Of a stretch of DNA of 64,000 nt, positions 1 through 8,514 are shown piece by piece; within the stretch, counting starts at the first letter, position 1, and every line of letters begins with the position of its first letter. The position numbers and the translations under genes are program-made. Below the pieces are notes generated by a model. The model saw only the letters and a list, made by a program, of their open reading frames with translations. It was not told the DNA's origin and ran no database searches. The stretch comes from Rufibacter latericius (GTDB lineage: Bacteria > Bacteroidota > Bacteroidia > Cytophagales > Hymenobacteraceae). The stretch covers positions 1 through 64,000 of the forward strand of contig NZ_RJJD01000005.1 of assembly GCF_003721515.1 (NCBI RefSeq). The letters run 5' to 3'.

Positions 1-61
1 CTTATTGTATAATGAATCTTGTTCCTTCCTTTCTTCTCTTTTATACAAGTTAATTAGTTTT

Positions 62-137
62 TGCAAACATAGGACTGTATAAAAGTCAGCTTCGGACGAC
101 GGCCTTGCAAGCTGTTTACACGAGTCCGTTGTGGTGC
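62..137 (+). repeat. attC-like hairpin, left boundary of putative cassette
   Basis: Imperfect hairpin with GGACT (72-76) pairing AGTCC (123-127) and CGGAC (93-97) pairing GTCCG (124-128) as an alternative. It ends in GTTGTGGTGC (128-137), an R'-box-like sequence. The stretch from about 97 to 128 is closely similar to 872-904, on the other side of the next gene. A TGCAAAC at 62-68 could be the R'' box. The arrangement resembles an integron attC site, but no integrase is in the window, so this is inference from architecture. Confidence 0.5.
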
Positions 138-146
138 ATTATAAAT

Positions 147-826
147 ATGAAAAGAACAATTCTATCGCTCACGGTTTTGGGATTGCTTAGTTGCTCCACA
201 GAGCAGCCAAAGGAAAACAATACTGTAAAGGATAATGCGGTTCTTTCACAAGAAGTCATAACGGAAAAGGATACAACCAACAGTCAACCAGCTGAAAAGT
301 TGGAAGTTTCTCCTCAAGAGACAGAGGAAACCCGACAGCTTAAAAACATAGCGACTTCGTTCCACCGCTGGTATATCAAGAATGTAAACAATCCTGATCC
401 AAAGACACCAATTGAAGTAAAGATAGTGGAAGGCATTGCAGGGAAAAGCAAGGTAGAGTACGAGTCATACTTTGAACAGGTAAGAAAGCTGCCCACGGTC
501 TCAGAAAAATTTATCCAGCAGGAGAAACAAAGAATCTCAGGCTGTGCTGAATATATGGGCAAAGTTGACTGGTCAGTTTACAGAGAAGCGGACGCCTACG
601 AGTACGACAAATATTGCACTGGCTCTACTATTACTACTGGATAAGGAGCCAAGAGCCCTTTGCCGACGTGGAAGTTAGCAGTCTGGAAAAGAGCGGAGAC
701 GGCTGGCTTGCCACGTTAAGGTTCTTCGATAATTATGAAGGCAAGAAGAGTTACGCCGACCACTACCACCCGATTGTGAAGCTTGAAAAAGAGAGGGGCA
801 TTTGGAAAATAACTCAAATAAATTGA
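147..826 (+). pseudogene. Frameshifted DUF3828-like lipoprotein gene in putative cassette
   Basis: The first frame (147-644, 165 residues) starts with a lipoprotein signal (LLSCST) and a low-complexity Glu/Thr/Asn linker, then a globular part with RWYIKN and DWSVYREADAYEYDKYC. It stops at 642-644. A second frame (about 614-826) carries on with YYYYWIRSQEPFADVEVSS, a basic/aromatic middle and a WKITQIN end. Joined, the two halves look like one secreted DUF3828-type domain, so one base appears lost (or two gained) near 610-622. The start at 147 is chosen because the signal peptide begins there. The gene starts 18 bp after the proposed cassette boundary and ends 14 bp before the next R'' box, as in integron cassettes. 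It could be a true mutation, programmed frameshifting or a sequencing error. The family name is tentative and the function unknown. Confidence 0.55.
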
Positions 827-839
827 AAAGAAAAATAAC

Positions 840-910
840 GCCCCACAACAACGTGTCAACGTCTAGTATAAACGACGGCCTAGCACGCTGTTTACACGAG
901 GCCGTTGGCA
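840..910 (+). repeat. attC-like hairpin, right boundary of putative cassette
   Basis: GCCCCACAAC (840-849) is followed by ACGTGT (851-856), a stem ACGGCCT (875-881)/AGGCCGT (899-905) and GTTGGCA (904-910). GCCCCACAAC is complementary, with one mismatch, to GTTGTGGTGC at 128-137, at the other end of the same unit. This is what a circularised cassette needs to form its own attC site. The core is shared with the hairpin at 62-137. Confidence 0.5.
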
Positions 911-978
911 GTCTTTATAAAAAGACTACCAGATCAAGCACTTCATCCCCTAAGCCTTAAAAAAAAACAAGAAAAATC

Positions 979-1024
979 TTGCGCAACCAAATAGTTGCAT
1001 GTATATTCGCAACCATATGGTAGC
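979..1024 (+). promoter_or_regulatory. ArsR promoter with two operator palindromes
   Basis: A TTG (979-981) and TATATTCG (1002-1009), 20 bases apart, resemble the Bacteroidota promoter TTG-N19-TAnnTTTG. Two palindromes overlap it: GCAACCAAATAGTTGC (983-998) and GCAACCATATGGTAGC (1009-1024), centred 26 bp apart on the same DNA face. Their position over the -7 and -33 boxes fits self-repression by the ArsR protein encoded at 1037. Confidence 0.6.
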
Positions 1025-1036
1025 AAGTTAAAGAAG

Positions 1037-1363
1037 ATGGAAACGAGACGAGATGCATTCCAAGCCATAGCCGACCCCACCAGAAGGGCCATCATTCTGC
1101 TGCTGGCAGTAAGTTCCATGACACCCAATGCCATTGCCGAACATTTCAACAGCAGCAGACAGGCCATTTCTAAGCACATTCAGATTTTGACCGAATGTGA
1201 GATATTGAAACAGGAGCAGCAAGGCCGGGAAATTCACTACCACTTGAACGCCAGCAAGATGAAAGATATTGAGAAATGGCTGGAACAGTTCAGGCAGCTA
1301 CTGGCCACACGGTTTGATCAGCTTGACGAAGTATTAAAACAACTTAAATTAGATAAGAAATGA
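1037..1363 (+). CDS. ArsR/SmtB-family winged-helix regulator
   Basis: A 108-residue winged-helix repressor. It opens with [20 protein letters not shown] and has the recognition helix [13 protein letters not shown] and a wing with GREIHYHLN, the usual ArsR layout. No metal-binding ELCVCDL-type motif is visible, so it belongs to the metal-independent ArsR group usually paired with SRPBCC (AHSA1) proteins. The ATG at 1037 is preferred over the upstream in-frame start at 995 because that one lies inside the operator region and AAAGAAG sits just before 1037. Its stop overlaps the next start (ATGA), indicating translational coupling. Two palindromes in its promoter suggest autoregulation. The signal it senses cannot be told from sequence. 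Confidence 0.88.
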   Translation: METRRDAFQAIADPTRRAIILLLAVSSMTPNAIAEHFNSSRQAISKHIQILTECEILKQEQQGREIHYHLNASKMKDIEKWLEQFRQLLATRFDQLDEVLKQLKLDKK

Positions 1364-1872
1364 ACAAGACTATTTTATTCAATTTTCTGGTAGACAAGGA
1401 AAATAACCAGATCAACGTAGAAAGATCCTTTGAGGCACCCCTTGAATTAGTATGGGCTGCCTGGACAGAAGCTGCCATTCTGGACCAGTGGTGGGCTCCC
1501 AAACCTTATAAATCCGTCACCAAAACCATGGACTTTACCCAAGGAGGCCGCTGGCATTATTACATGCTAAGCCCCGAAGGAGATAAGCATTGGTGCCTGT
1601 TTGACTTTGATCAGATAAGACCCCAAACCTATTTTTCGGGCACAGATGCTTTCTGTGATGAACAAGCCGTGAGAGACAACACCAAACCACAGGTAAAATG
1701 GGAAAATGCATTTAAAGCGAAGGAAGAAGACACCCTGGTAACGATCCAACTATCCTTTAAAACACTGGAAGATTTAGAAACCATTGTTCAGATGGGCTTT
1801 AAAGAAGGGTTTGCCGCCGGGTTAGAGAACTTAGACCAATACCTCCGCTCAGTTCTAGCTAAAGAAGAGTAA
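1360..1872 (+). CDS. SRPBCC (AHSA1-like) domain protein
   Basis: 170 residues of the START/Bet v1-like SRPBCC fold. The typical opening is present ([28 protein letters not shown]), as are the central [14 protein letters not shown] turn and the C-terminal helix ([18 protein letters not shown]). These proteins form a hydrophobic pocket and are usually cytoplasmic. The gene overlaps the ArsR gene by 4 bp, a pairing common in Bacteroidota, so the SRPBCC protein may bind the ligand whose level the regulator controls. No catalytic residues can be assigned. A strong inverted repeat follows at 1903-1938. Confidence 0.85.
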   Translation: MNKTILFNFLVDKENNQINVERSFEAPLELVWAAWTEAAILDQWWAPKPYKSVTKTMDFTQGGRWHYYMLSPEGDKHWCLFDFDQIRPQTYFSGTDAFCDEQAVRDNTKPQVKWENAFKAKEEDTLVTIQLSFKTLEDLETIVQMGFKEGFAAGLENLDQYLRSVLAKEE

Positions 1873-1902
1873 CAAACTTAATAACAAGGCAAAAGTTTCT
1901 AC

Positions 1903-1938
1903 TTCTGCGAGGGGTAAAACATAATTCCCCTCGCAGAA
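1903..1938 (+). terminator. Hairpin after ArsR-SRPBCC pair
   Basis: Perfect 12-bp inverted repeat TTCTGCGAGGGG / CCCCTCGCAGAA with a 12-nt loop, 31 bp after the SRPBCC stop. There is no clear U-tract, so it may act as an mRNA-end stabiliser as much as a terminator. Confidence 0.6.
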
Positions 1939-2028
1939 CATGCCTTGGGGTGTTTATTACTTGAATTTTAAAAAACGGACCGAAATCAACCGATTATCCA
2001 TACAAAAGACTGATAAAACTTAACACGT

Positions 2029-2412
2029 ATGAAGCAGAAGATCTTAACTGGGCTGTGCCTCCTTTTCGGGCTATTACTCATCAACGGGGGCTTAAACAAA
2101 TTCTTTAATTACATGCCCGTTCCCGAAGGTTTGCCAGAACCACTCCTAAGGGATACAGCGGCATTGACAGAAATCTCCTGGCTCATTCCTTTGATTGGCT
2201 TAGCAGAAATCTTGGGTGGAATTCTTGTTATCATCCCCAAAACCCGGGCTTTGGGTGCATTGGTAGTTTTCCCTGTGATGGTAGGCATTCTGCTAACCCA
2301 TCTTTTCGTGGACACCAGCGGTTTGCCCATTGCCATCGTGATTTGGCTGATTCTCCTTTGGATCATTTTTGAGAACCGAAGAAAATATCTCCCCTTGATC
2401 AACCAAGGGTAA
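2029..2412 (+). CDS. DoxX-like small membrane protein
   Basis: 127 residues with four predicted transmembrane stretches (about 4-20, 47-64, 72-88 and 98-114). The pattern of a short first helix followed by a GGLNKFF motif and an ILGGILVIIPKTRALGAL segment is that of the DoxX/SURF4-like family. The gene lies 156 bp after the SRPBCC gene on the same strand but beyond a strong hairpin, so it may have its own promoter. DoxX-family proteins are integral inner-membrane proteins with few defined biochemical roles; some associate with redox proteins. Specific function unknown. Confidence 0.75.
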   Translation: MKQKILTGLCLLFGLLLINGGLNKFFNYMPVPEGLPEPLLRDTAALTEISWLIPLIGLAEILGGILVIIPKTRALGALVVFPVMVGILLTHLFVDTSGLPIAIVIWLILLWIIFENRRKYLPLINQG

Positions 2413-2513
2413 ACAACGTCAACGAAGCCAAAGAACCACCAACTCTTTTGTTCAAGTTATGACCAGTAAAAAAGCTATTGCTAGCCAAGACGTATTTCCC
2501 TGAATTCAGCCTG

Positions 2514-3410
2514 TTATGTTCTTTCAAAGGTATCGTTGGTTTCCTGCGAACTTCTCTTTTTCAATACTCCCAGTTTCCTTAATTTTTGCAAAGGATGTTT
2601 CCGGATCAAATAGGAAAACAAACCCGGGAAGAGCCGTTTTACCCAAACACTAGCTATTTCTGAACCGCCAATCAAGACTTCATTTTTGCCGTTTGCTACT
2701 GCTTGAATGATGCCCTTGGCGCAAGCTTCCGGTGAGATGCCCCTGGAGATGGATTCCTGCATTTTCCCATATGCAGAGCCATCTCCTTTCAGAGCCTTTA
2801 CAGAAATATCAGTTTTCACTAAGCCCGGAATCACCAGAGTAATCTTTATCTCATCCGTTTCCAGTTCTGCCCTTAACGAATCAAAGAACCCATGCAACGC
2901 GTGTTTGGAAGCAGAATAAGCTCCTAACTGGGGAATTCCGTATTTTCCGGATAGGCTACTGGTGACCACAAAATGGCCGCTTGCTCTGGCTTTCATCAAG
3001 GGCAACAAGGCTTTGGTGAGCACCACCGCACTGAAAAAGTTGACGTCCATTACTTTTTTGATCAGTTCCACCTCCGTGTTGATGATTCTGTCTCTTACGG
3101 CAAAGCCTGCATTCAGAAAAACGTAGTCAATTTTATCGTGCACTGACCAAGCCTGTGCGGCAATTTCAGGTAGCGAATCAATTTCGGCCATGTCAGCGGG
3201 TAGGACTGTCACTAAATCGGGGTTGGTGCAGTTAGCTTTTACCTTTTCAAGGTTTTCTACATTCCGTGCCGAAAGAAGCAGAAGGGCACCCTGACTGCTC
3301 AAGGCCAAAGCAAGTGCGGCTCCAATTCCGCTGGAAGCACCGGTAATCCAGACTACTTTCCCTTTAAATGGTTGTGACGGCATCTGGTTTAAAGTTAGGG
3401 TGCTTTGCAA
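2514..3410 (-). CDS. SDR-family NAD(P)-dependent oxidoreductase
   Basis: 298-residue classical short-chain dehydrogenase. TGASSGIG (residues 23-30) is the cofactor turn, NAG (100-102) stabilises the Rossmann core, and Ser151/152, Tyr165 and Lys169 (YSASK) form the active site. The long C-terminal tail (KRLFPGLFSYLIRKHPLQKLRKLG) is amphipathic and basic and could associate with the membrane, as in DHRS7/SDR7C-like enzymes. An alternative start is Met10 (position 3383), which leaves the Rossmann fold intact. The gene stands alone, convergent with the DoxX-like gene. Substrate unknown. Confidence 0.85.
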   Translation of the reverse strand: MQSTLTLNQMPSQPFKGKVVWITGASSGIGAALALALSSQGALLLLSARNVENLEKVKANCTNPDLVTVLPADMAEIDSLPEIAAQAWSVHDKIDYVFLNAGFAVRDRIINTEVELIKKVMDVNFFSAVVLTKALLPLMKARASGHFVVTSSLSGKYGIPQLGAYSASKHALHGFFDSLRAELETDEIKITLVIPGLVKTDISVKALKGDGSAYGKMQESISRGISPEACAKGIIQAVANGKNEVLIGGSEIASVWVKRLFPGLFSYLIRKHPLQKLRKLGVLKKRSSQETNDTFERT

Positions 3411-4009
3411 TTCGTGACACGGAAGACCAGGCCTACAAACTAGTTTTAAGGAAGACTTTCCTTTTCGGCCTATAATCCGGAAAACACATCGAAAACAGAA
3501 GCCTAATTCTAGAGAGCTTGTAAGACCTTTTCTGTTCTGGAAAGAGAATCAGGTAGAAGGTATTTCATGCTCCACTTCCATCCTTATTAAGTTATTGAAA
3601 TTCATCAAGAAACAGAAGTTCTGCGCTTTAATTTGGGTAGAATTTCTTAGCTTCAGCAGTCACTTGTGATTGTTCCAATGGTTTGTTGGTCAACTCATTC
3701 TTGCCTGCCATTTTGGTACTGATTTTTTTAACTTAAGGCAGTCACTGGCCTATTGAATCCATCTCCTTTTGCCTCCTTATCCTTCCCGCCTCTGCATAGC
3801 AGGCGATATCCAAGAAGACGCAAAAGGAAGAGTAGAAGCTTGTTTACAAAGTCAGGGATTAGCCTTTTCACATAAGCACGAAACACCAACCACGGGTAAA
3901 CCATACCTTACATGGCCTATGCACGATGCCGTTGCCGAACGATGTCTCCGGTAACTGTTTAAGGTAGAAGCAGAATCAAATGGTGGAAAACTTAATCAAA
4001 GATCACAGA
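3411..4009. other. Intergenic region with no confident gene
   Basis: About 600 bp. A 27-codon minus-strand frame (3628-3711) has protein-like composition and is listed separately. A plus-strand frame at 3769-3954 has no recognisable domain or start context and is not called. No repeat shared with other spacers was seen. Confidence 0.6.
3628..3711 (-). CDS. Possible very small ORF or gene remnant
   Basis: A 27-residue frame on the minus strand, MAGKNELTNKPLEQSQVTAE then AKKFYPN, read from a clean ATG. After the stop the same frame runs on for 11 more codons (SAELLFLDEFQ) to another stop, which suggests the 3' part of a gene interrupted by a nonsense mutation. There is no obvious ribosome site and no recognised family. 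It could equally be chance; confidence is low. Confidence 0.2.
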   Translation of the reverse strand: MAGKNELTNKPLEQSQVTAEAKKFYPN

Positions 4010-5359
4010 ATGGCAAGAACACTTCTTTCTCTCGGATTGGTTTTAGCGGTGATTTTATCAACGAAGGCCCAAAGCAAAGAAATAGATGCTTTGATCATGC
4101 CGTATGTGCAAACCAATAATTATAGCGGTAGTGTGTTGATTGCCCAGAATGGCAAGGTCCTGTTTTCAAAAGCCTACGGACAAATGAACCGGACTTATAA
4201 CCTGCCAAATACGCCTCAAACGAAATTCTTCCTGGCATCTGCTTCCATGATCTTTACGTCGGCGGCTATCATGAAATTGGCCGAAGAAAAGAAGATATCC
4301 TTAGATGATCCTGTGGCCAAGTATCTTCCCGATTACAAACCAGGAAACCGTTTAACCTTACACCACCTTTTAAGCCAGAGATCTGGTATTCCGGCCATCG
4401 GGGTAAACCAAAAAGTGGATTACGATAGCATCACAAAATTCCAGCATTCGGTAGACCAGCTCATCCATTACTTCAAAGAAGATTCACTGCTATTCCCTCC
4501 CGGCAGCAAATACAACCATAGCCGTTCTGATTATATTGTTTTAGCCTACATTATTGAAAAAGTAACCGGAAAACCGTTTGGCAGCTATCTGAAAGAAAGC
4601 ATTTTCGATCCCCTGAAGCTGACGAATACCGGCCATTCCCACGGAGAAAGCGAGATCATCCCAAACCTAGCCAATGGGTATGCAGCCGTTGGCCATTATG
4701 AGGTAGAAAACGCCTACCAAATTAATTGGACTTCCAAAACCGGCCACGGCTCCATTTACTCCACCACAGAAGACCTATACAAATTCTCCACCGCCATCAC
4801 TAACAACAAGCTTTTGTCAAAAGAATCATGGCAAAAGATTTTCACCGATTATGGCGATAACGTAGGATACGGCTGGTTTATCAGAAATCACCTGGATAGA
4901 AAAAGAGTCCAGATGAATGGCCGGTCACCGGGCTTCTCTTCGTATTTCGGCATTTACCCAGATGATAACTTGACCGTTATTGCCCTTTCAAACAACTACA
5001 TCTCTCTGCCAGCAAACCTGGGAATGCAGTTGGCTGCCCTGGTCCTGAAAAAGCCCGCCCCTAAAACAAACCTCACAAAAAGGGCTGTAGCTCCGGAGCA
5101 AGCATCACGTTTGGTGGGCAAATACCAGTTTGACTCTAATTTCTATGTCAAAGATTTGGTCATGGAAGTTAGCTACAAAGAGGGGAATCTGTCTTGCTCG
5201 TGGGGTGCGTTGATTCCGGTGGCCGACGCTAAAAAACCCGACACCAAATTTATTCAGCGCACCTACTGGTCAGACGTTGAGTTTACCGAGAACAGCCAAG
5301 GCGAAATTGAAGCAATGCTGGTGGACGGGCACAAAGGCGTAAAAGTAAAGGGCTTGTAA
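4010..5359 (+). CDS. Beta-lactamase-fold (class C-like) protein lacking catalytic residues
   Basis: 449 residues: a signal peptide (1-20, ending in STKA) and a class C beta-lactamase/PBP-type domain (about 25-355), then a C-terminal beta-rich extension. The fold markers are clear (SGSVLIAQNGKVLFSKAYG, LTLHHLLSQRSGIP, GKPFGSYLKESIFDPLKL). However, the nucleophile motif SxxK reads SASM (77-80), so the general-base lysine is Met80. The Y-x-N motif reads YNH (168-170), and the HxG/KTG position reads NGRSPG. The protein is therefore probably not a working serine hydrolase, or uses different chemistry. The start at 4010 is chosen because the signal peptide begins there rather than at 3980. It is likely exported. 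The paralogue at 7188 keeps all three motifs. Confidence 0.85.
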   Translation: MARTLLSLGLVLAVILSTKAQSKEIDALIMPYVQTNNYSGSVLIAQNGKVLFSKAYGQMNRTYNLPNTPQTKFFLASASMIFTSAAIMKLAEEKKISLDDPVAKYLPDYKPGNRLTLHHLLSQRSGIPAIGVNQKVDYDSITKFQHSVDQLIHYFKEDSLLFPPGSKYNHSRSDYIVLAYIIEKVTGKPFGSYLKESIFDPLKLTNTGHSHGESEIIPNLANGYAAVGHYEVENAYQINWTSKTGHGSIYSTTEDLYKFSTAITNNKLLSKESWQKIFTDYGDNVGYGWFIRNHLDRKRVQMNGRSPGFSSYFGIYPDDNLTVIALSNNYISLPANLGMQLAALVLKKPAPKTNLTKRAVAPEQASRLVGKYQFDSNFYVKDLVMEVSYKEGNLSCSWGALIPVADAKKPDTKFIQRTYWSDVEFTENSQGEIEAMLVDGHKGVKVKGL

Positions 5360-5546
5360 AACCAATAAGCCAAACTCCAAAAGCGAGACGTAGCCTTGTG
5401 CCAACGAAGGTTTCCCACCCAACAAGCCCTATTGTGAAACACTCGTCTAACACCAACTCGCCTTTAAGGCATGCCTTAGGACAAGCGAAGGATAACTGTC
5501 CTTTCGGTTCAGATTTATACCTATCTTGAGGAAATAAAGAGCCCTC

Positions 5547-7094
5547 ATGAAAAAACTCTTCTACCTCCTGTTTGCCGTTACTATTTCCTCCGCCTCTGCC
5601 CAGCAGGCTAGCACGGGAACTTCCACCAAATACCCGACCCCGATCAACTTCACAGCCGAGCAAGATCATCAGCACATGATGAAGCAACTGGGCATCAAGG
5701 CGCTTCGGCCGGGGCCCAGCGGAGACGAGAAATCCCCTAACGCAGCGAATTACGATGAAGCCAAGGCGAACCCCTACCCCAACCTGCCGGAACTGCTCGC
5801 TTTGAAAAACGGCAAGAAGGTAACCACGCCCGCCATGTGGTGGAACCAGCGCAGACCCGAGATCGTGGAAGACTTTGAGCGGGAGATTTTCGGCCGGATT
5901 CCTAAAAACGTGCCCAAAGTAACCTGGAAGACAGTGATCTCTGAGCGGGAGATGGTAGGCTGGATACCCGTCAACGCCAAGCAACTGGTAGGAAAGGTAG
6001 ACAATTCAGACTACCCCTTGCTGGAAGTGAACATTGCCATGACGGTGGTTACGCCCGCCAACGCCAAAGGTCCGGTGCCGGTGTTGATGATGTTCAGCCG
6101 AAGTGCTTTGCCGGCTCCGGCGCAACCGCCCAAAGAAAGCATGGAGAAGATCAATGCTGCTTTCAAAAAACTGCTGATAAAACAAGATCCTTCGCTAAAG
6201 GCGGTGTTTGAGCAATATCCGGCCTATACCCCCATCACTGCCGCAACCCCTAGTTTCGGTCCGCCGCCCGCCGGCGACCCGCCTACCACGCACCAGCTAT
6301 TAGCAGCGGGTTGGGGCTACGTGTTAATTGAACCAGGCAGCATCCAAGCCGATAATGGCGCGGGGCTCACCAAAGGCATCATCGGGTTGGTAAACAAAGG
6401 CCAAACCCGAAAGCCGGACGATTGGGGTGCGTTACGCGCCTGGGCCTGGGGTGCCTCCCGCGGACTGGATTACCTGGAGACCGACCCCGCGGTAGATGCC
6501 AAGCGGGTGGGCATAGAAGGCGTGTCGCGGTTCGGGAAGGCGGCTCTGGCGGCCATGGCTTTTGACCAGCGTTTCTACATGGGCCTGATAGGTTCCTCGG
6601 GCGAAGGTGGCGCCAAACTGCACCGCCGTAACTTCGGCGAGGCCGTGGAAAGCCTGACCAGCAGCGGCGAGTACCACTGGATGGCGGGCAATTTCCTCAA
6701 ATACGGCGCCTCTGAGGCTACTTTCGGTTCTAAAACGGCCAATGATATTCCGGTAGACGCGCACCAATTAATTGCCTTGTGTGCCCCTCGGCTCACTTTC
6801 ATCAGCTATGGAATCCCTGAACAAGGCGATGCCAAATGGTTAGACCAACAAGGAAGTTACATGGCTACCGTAGCAGCCGGACCGGCCTTCAAATTGCTGG
6901 GAGCACGTGATCTGGGCGTAGGCCATGACTACAAAACTGCAAAGATGCCCGGCGTGAATGTAGGCTTGCTGGAAGGGGAATTGGCCTGGCGCCAGCATGA
7001 CGGCGGCCACACCGATGCTCCCAACATCAAATACTTCATCCAATGGGCAGACAGAATGATGAAACAGAAAGGATCGTCTAATTCAGGCCGCTGA
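5547..7094 (+). CDS. CE15 family glucuronoyl esterase
   Basis: 515 residues with a signal peptide (1-19, SASAQ), so secreted or periplasmic. The alpha/beta-hydrolase core carries the CE15 signature: WGALRAWAWGASRGLDYLE (293-311), GVSRFGK (325-331) with nucleophile Ser327, SSGEGGAKLHRRNFGE (350-365) with the likely acid Glu353, and HDGGHTD (484-490) with catalytic His488. CE15 enzymes cleave ester bonds between lignin and the 4-O-methyl-glucuronic acid of xylan. The Pro-rich stretch at 190-245 looks like an insertion near the active site. No xylanase lies beside it, and it is flanked by two beta-lactamase-fold proteins. Substrate assignment rests on the family only. Confidence 0.85.
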   Translation: MKKLFYLLFAVTISSASAQQASTGTSTKYPTPINFTAEQDHQHMMKQLGIKALRPGPSGDEKSPNAANYDEAKANPYPNLPELLALKNGKKVTTPAMWWNQRRPEIVEDFEREIFGRIPKNVPKVTWKTVISEREMVGWIPVNAKQLVGKVDNSDYPLLEVNIAMTVVTPANAKGPVPVLMMFSRSALPAPAQPPKESMEKINAAFKKLLIKQDPSLKAVFEQYPAYTPITAATPSFGPPPAGDPPTTHQLLAAGWGYVLIEPGSIQADNGAGLTKGIIGLVNKGQTRKPDDWGALRAWAWGASRGLDYLETDPAVDAKRVGIEGVSRFGKAALAAMAFDQRFYMGLIGSSGEGGAKLHRRNFGEAVESLTSSGEYHWMAGNFLKYGASEATFGSKTANDIPVDAHQLIALCAPRLTFISYGIPEQGDAKWLDQQGSYMATVAAGPAFKLLGARDLGVGHDYKTAKMPGVNVGLLEGELAWRQHDGGHTDAPNIKYFIQWADRMMKQKGSSNSGR

Positions 7095-7187
7095 GCAGGA
7101 TTCTGGCAGCTCGGCCAATTTTTATTGAAAAGTTTTTCTTCCGTTGCCTTATATTTATAGTCCGTTTTCTTGTTGGTAAATATTGGT

Positions 7188-8423
7188 ATGGCACTTCTCA
7201 AAGCAAAACACGTCCTTCTTAGATGTCTGGGGGCATCAATTTTCTGTTTGTTCCTGCTCGGGTGCCAGGAATCTGGGAAAAAGAATGCGTTTTGGGGAAA
7301 AGACAAGGAAACGAAAGAGCAGATAGCTATTCCGGCCTCCTTTACCGCCGACAGTATCCAGAAACTGACCCGCCAACTAGATTCTGTGTTCAAGCACTTC
7401 CACAAACGGAGGGGCTTCAACGGCACGGTGCTGGTGACCAAATACGACAAGGTCATCTACAAAAACGCTTTCGGCTTAGCTGATTTCTACAAGAAAGACT
7501 CGCTGACCGTTGAAACCGCTTTTCAATTGGCCTCGGTCTCCAAGCAGTTCACGGCCATGGCCATTATGATGCTCAAGGAAGACGAAAAACTGAGCTACGA
7601 CGACAGCGTGCAGCAGTATTTCCCAGATTTCCCGTACCACGGCATCACCATCCGGCAACTGTTAACGCACCAGTCGGGTCTGTCCAACTACACGTATTTC
7701 AGTGATAAGCTTTGGCCGGACCGCAACAAGAACCTCACCAACCAGGATGTGGTCAACCTGATGGTGGCGCACCGTCCTCAGCCGTACTACCCACCCAACA
7801 CCCATTTCGATTACAGCAACACGGGCTACAGCCTTTTGGCCTCTATTGTAGAAAAGGTCTCCGAAATGCCTTTCGCCTCTTTCCTGCGCGAACGCATTTT
7901 TGAACCCCTGGAGATGAAGCACACCTTCACCTACAGCCCCGATGTAGCTACCCTCACCGGCAAAATAGCCACCGGCCACACCCGTTTCCGGCAGAAAAGA
8001 ACCTCTGACTACCTGGACACCGTGCTGGGTGACAAAGGCATTTACTCTACCGTAGATGACCTTTACAAATGGGACCAGGCGCTGTACACCCAAAAATTAG
8101 TAAGCAAAGAAACCCTGGAGGAAGCGTTTACGGGGTCAATTCTTAATAAGAAGAAAAAACAAACCGAAGACTATGGGTTTGGCTGGCGCATCCGTCCGCT
8201 GGAGAACGGTGACACGGCCGTATACCACGGCGGTTTATGGCACGGATTTTCTTCCTACCTGCTGCGCAACCCCAAAGAGCACAGCGCCCTCATTATCCTG
8301 AGCAACCTGCCCAACGGTAGCTTCAGTTACCTACAGGAACTACGCAAATTCCTGTACCCTCCCCACCCGGATAGTGTTGCCCAACACAAAGGGCAGAAGC
8401 TGGCGGTTCGGGGCCGAAGGTAG
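7188..8423 (+). CDS. Serine hydrolase, class C beta-lactamase family, lipoprotein
   Basis: 411 residues. A lipoprotein signal ends at LLGC (Cys26). The catalytic domain has SVSK (116-119) with nucleophile Ser116 and Lys119, YSN in HFDYSNTGYSLLASIVEK, and HGG in YHGGLWHGFSS. All three motifs of the beta-lactamase/DD-peptidase fold are intact, so the enzyme is probably active on an ester or amide, anchored to a membrane. ATG 7188 is chosen over the upstream TTG at 7170 because the signal peptide begins there. A TATATTTA at 7150-7157 is a near match to the -7 box. The family covers esterases, D-aminopeptidases and penicillin-binding proteins; the substrate is unknown. Confidence 0.88.
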   Translation: MALLKAKHVLLRCLGASIFCLFLLGCQESGKKNAFWGKDKETKEQIAIPASFTADSIQKLTRQLDSVFKHFHKRRGFNGTVLVTKYDKVIYKNAFGLADFYKKDSLTVETAFQLASVSKQFTAMAIMMLKEDEKLSYDDSVQQYFPDFPYHGITIRQLLTHQSGLSNYTYFSDKLWPDRNKNLTNQDVVNLMVAHRPQPYYPPNTHFDYSNTGYSLLASIVEKVSEMPFASFLRERIFEPLEMKHTFTYSPDVATLTGKIATGHTRFRQKRTSDYLDTVLGDKGIYSTVDDLYKWDQALYTQKLVSKETLEEAFTGSILNKKKKQTEDYGFGWRIRPLENGDTAVYHGGLWHGFSSYLLRNPKEHSALIILSNLPNGSFSYLQELRKFLYPPHPDSVAQHKGQKLAVRGRR

Positions 8424-8514
8424 CATTATACCAATTATCGCTAGATCAGGAATCGAAAGCGACAAGCAATAACGTTAGCCAGGAATACGTCAGAGACAAG
8501 GTTGTGCCTGGTCT

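Noticed and set aside
3769-3954. 61-codon plus-strand ORF
   Set aside because: No recognisable domain, weak start context and a composition unlike neighbouring genes.
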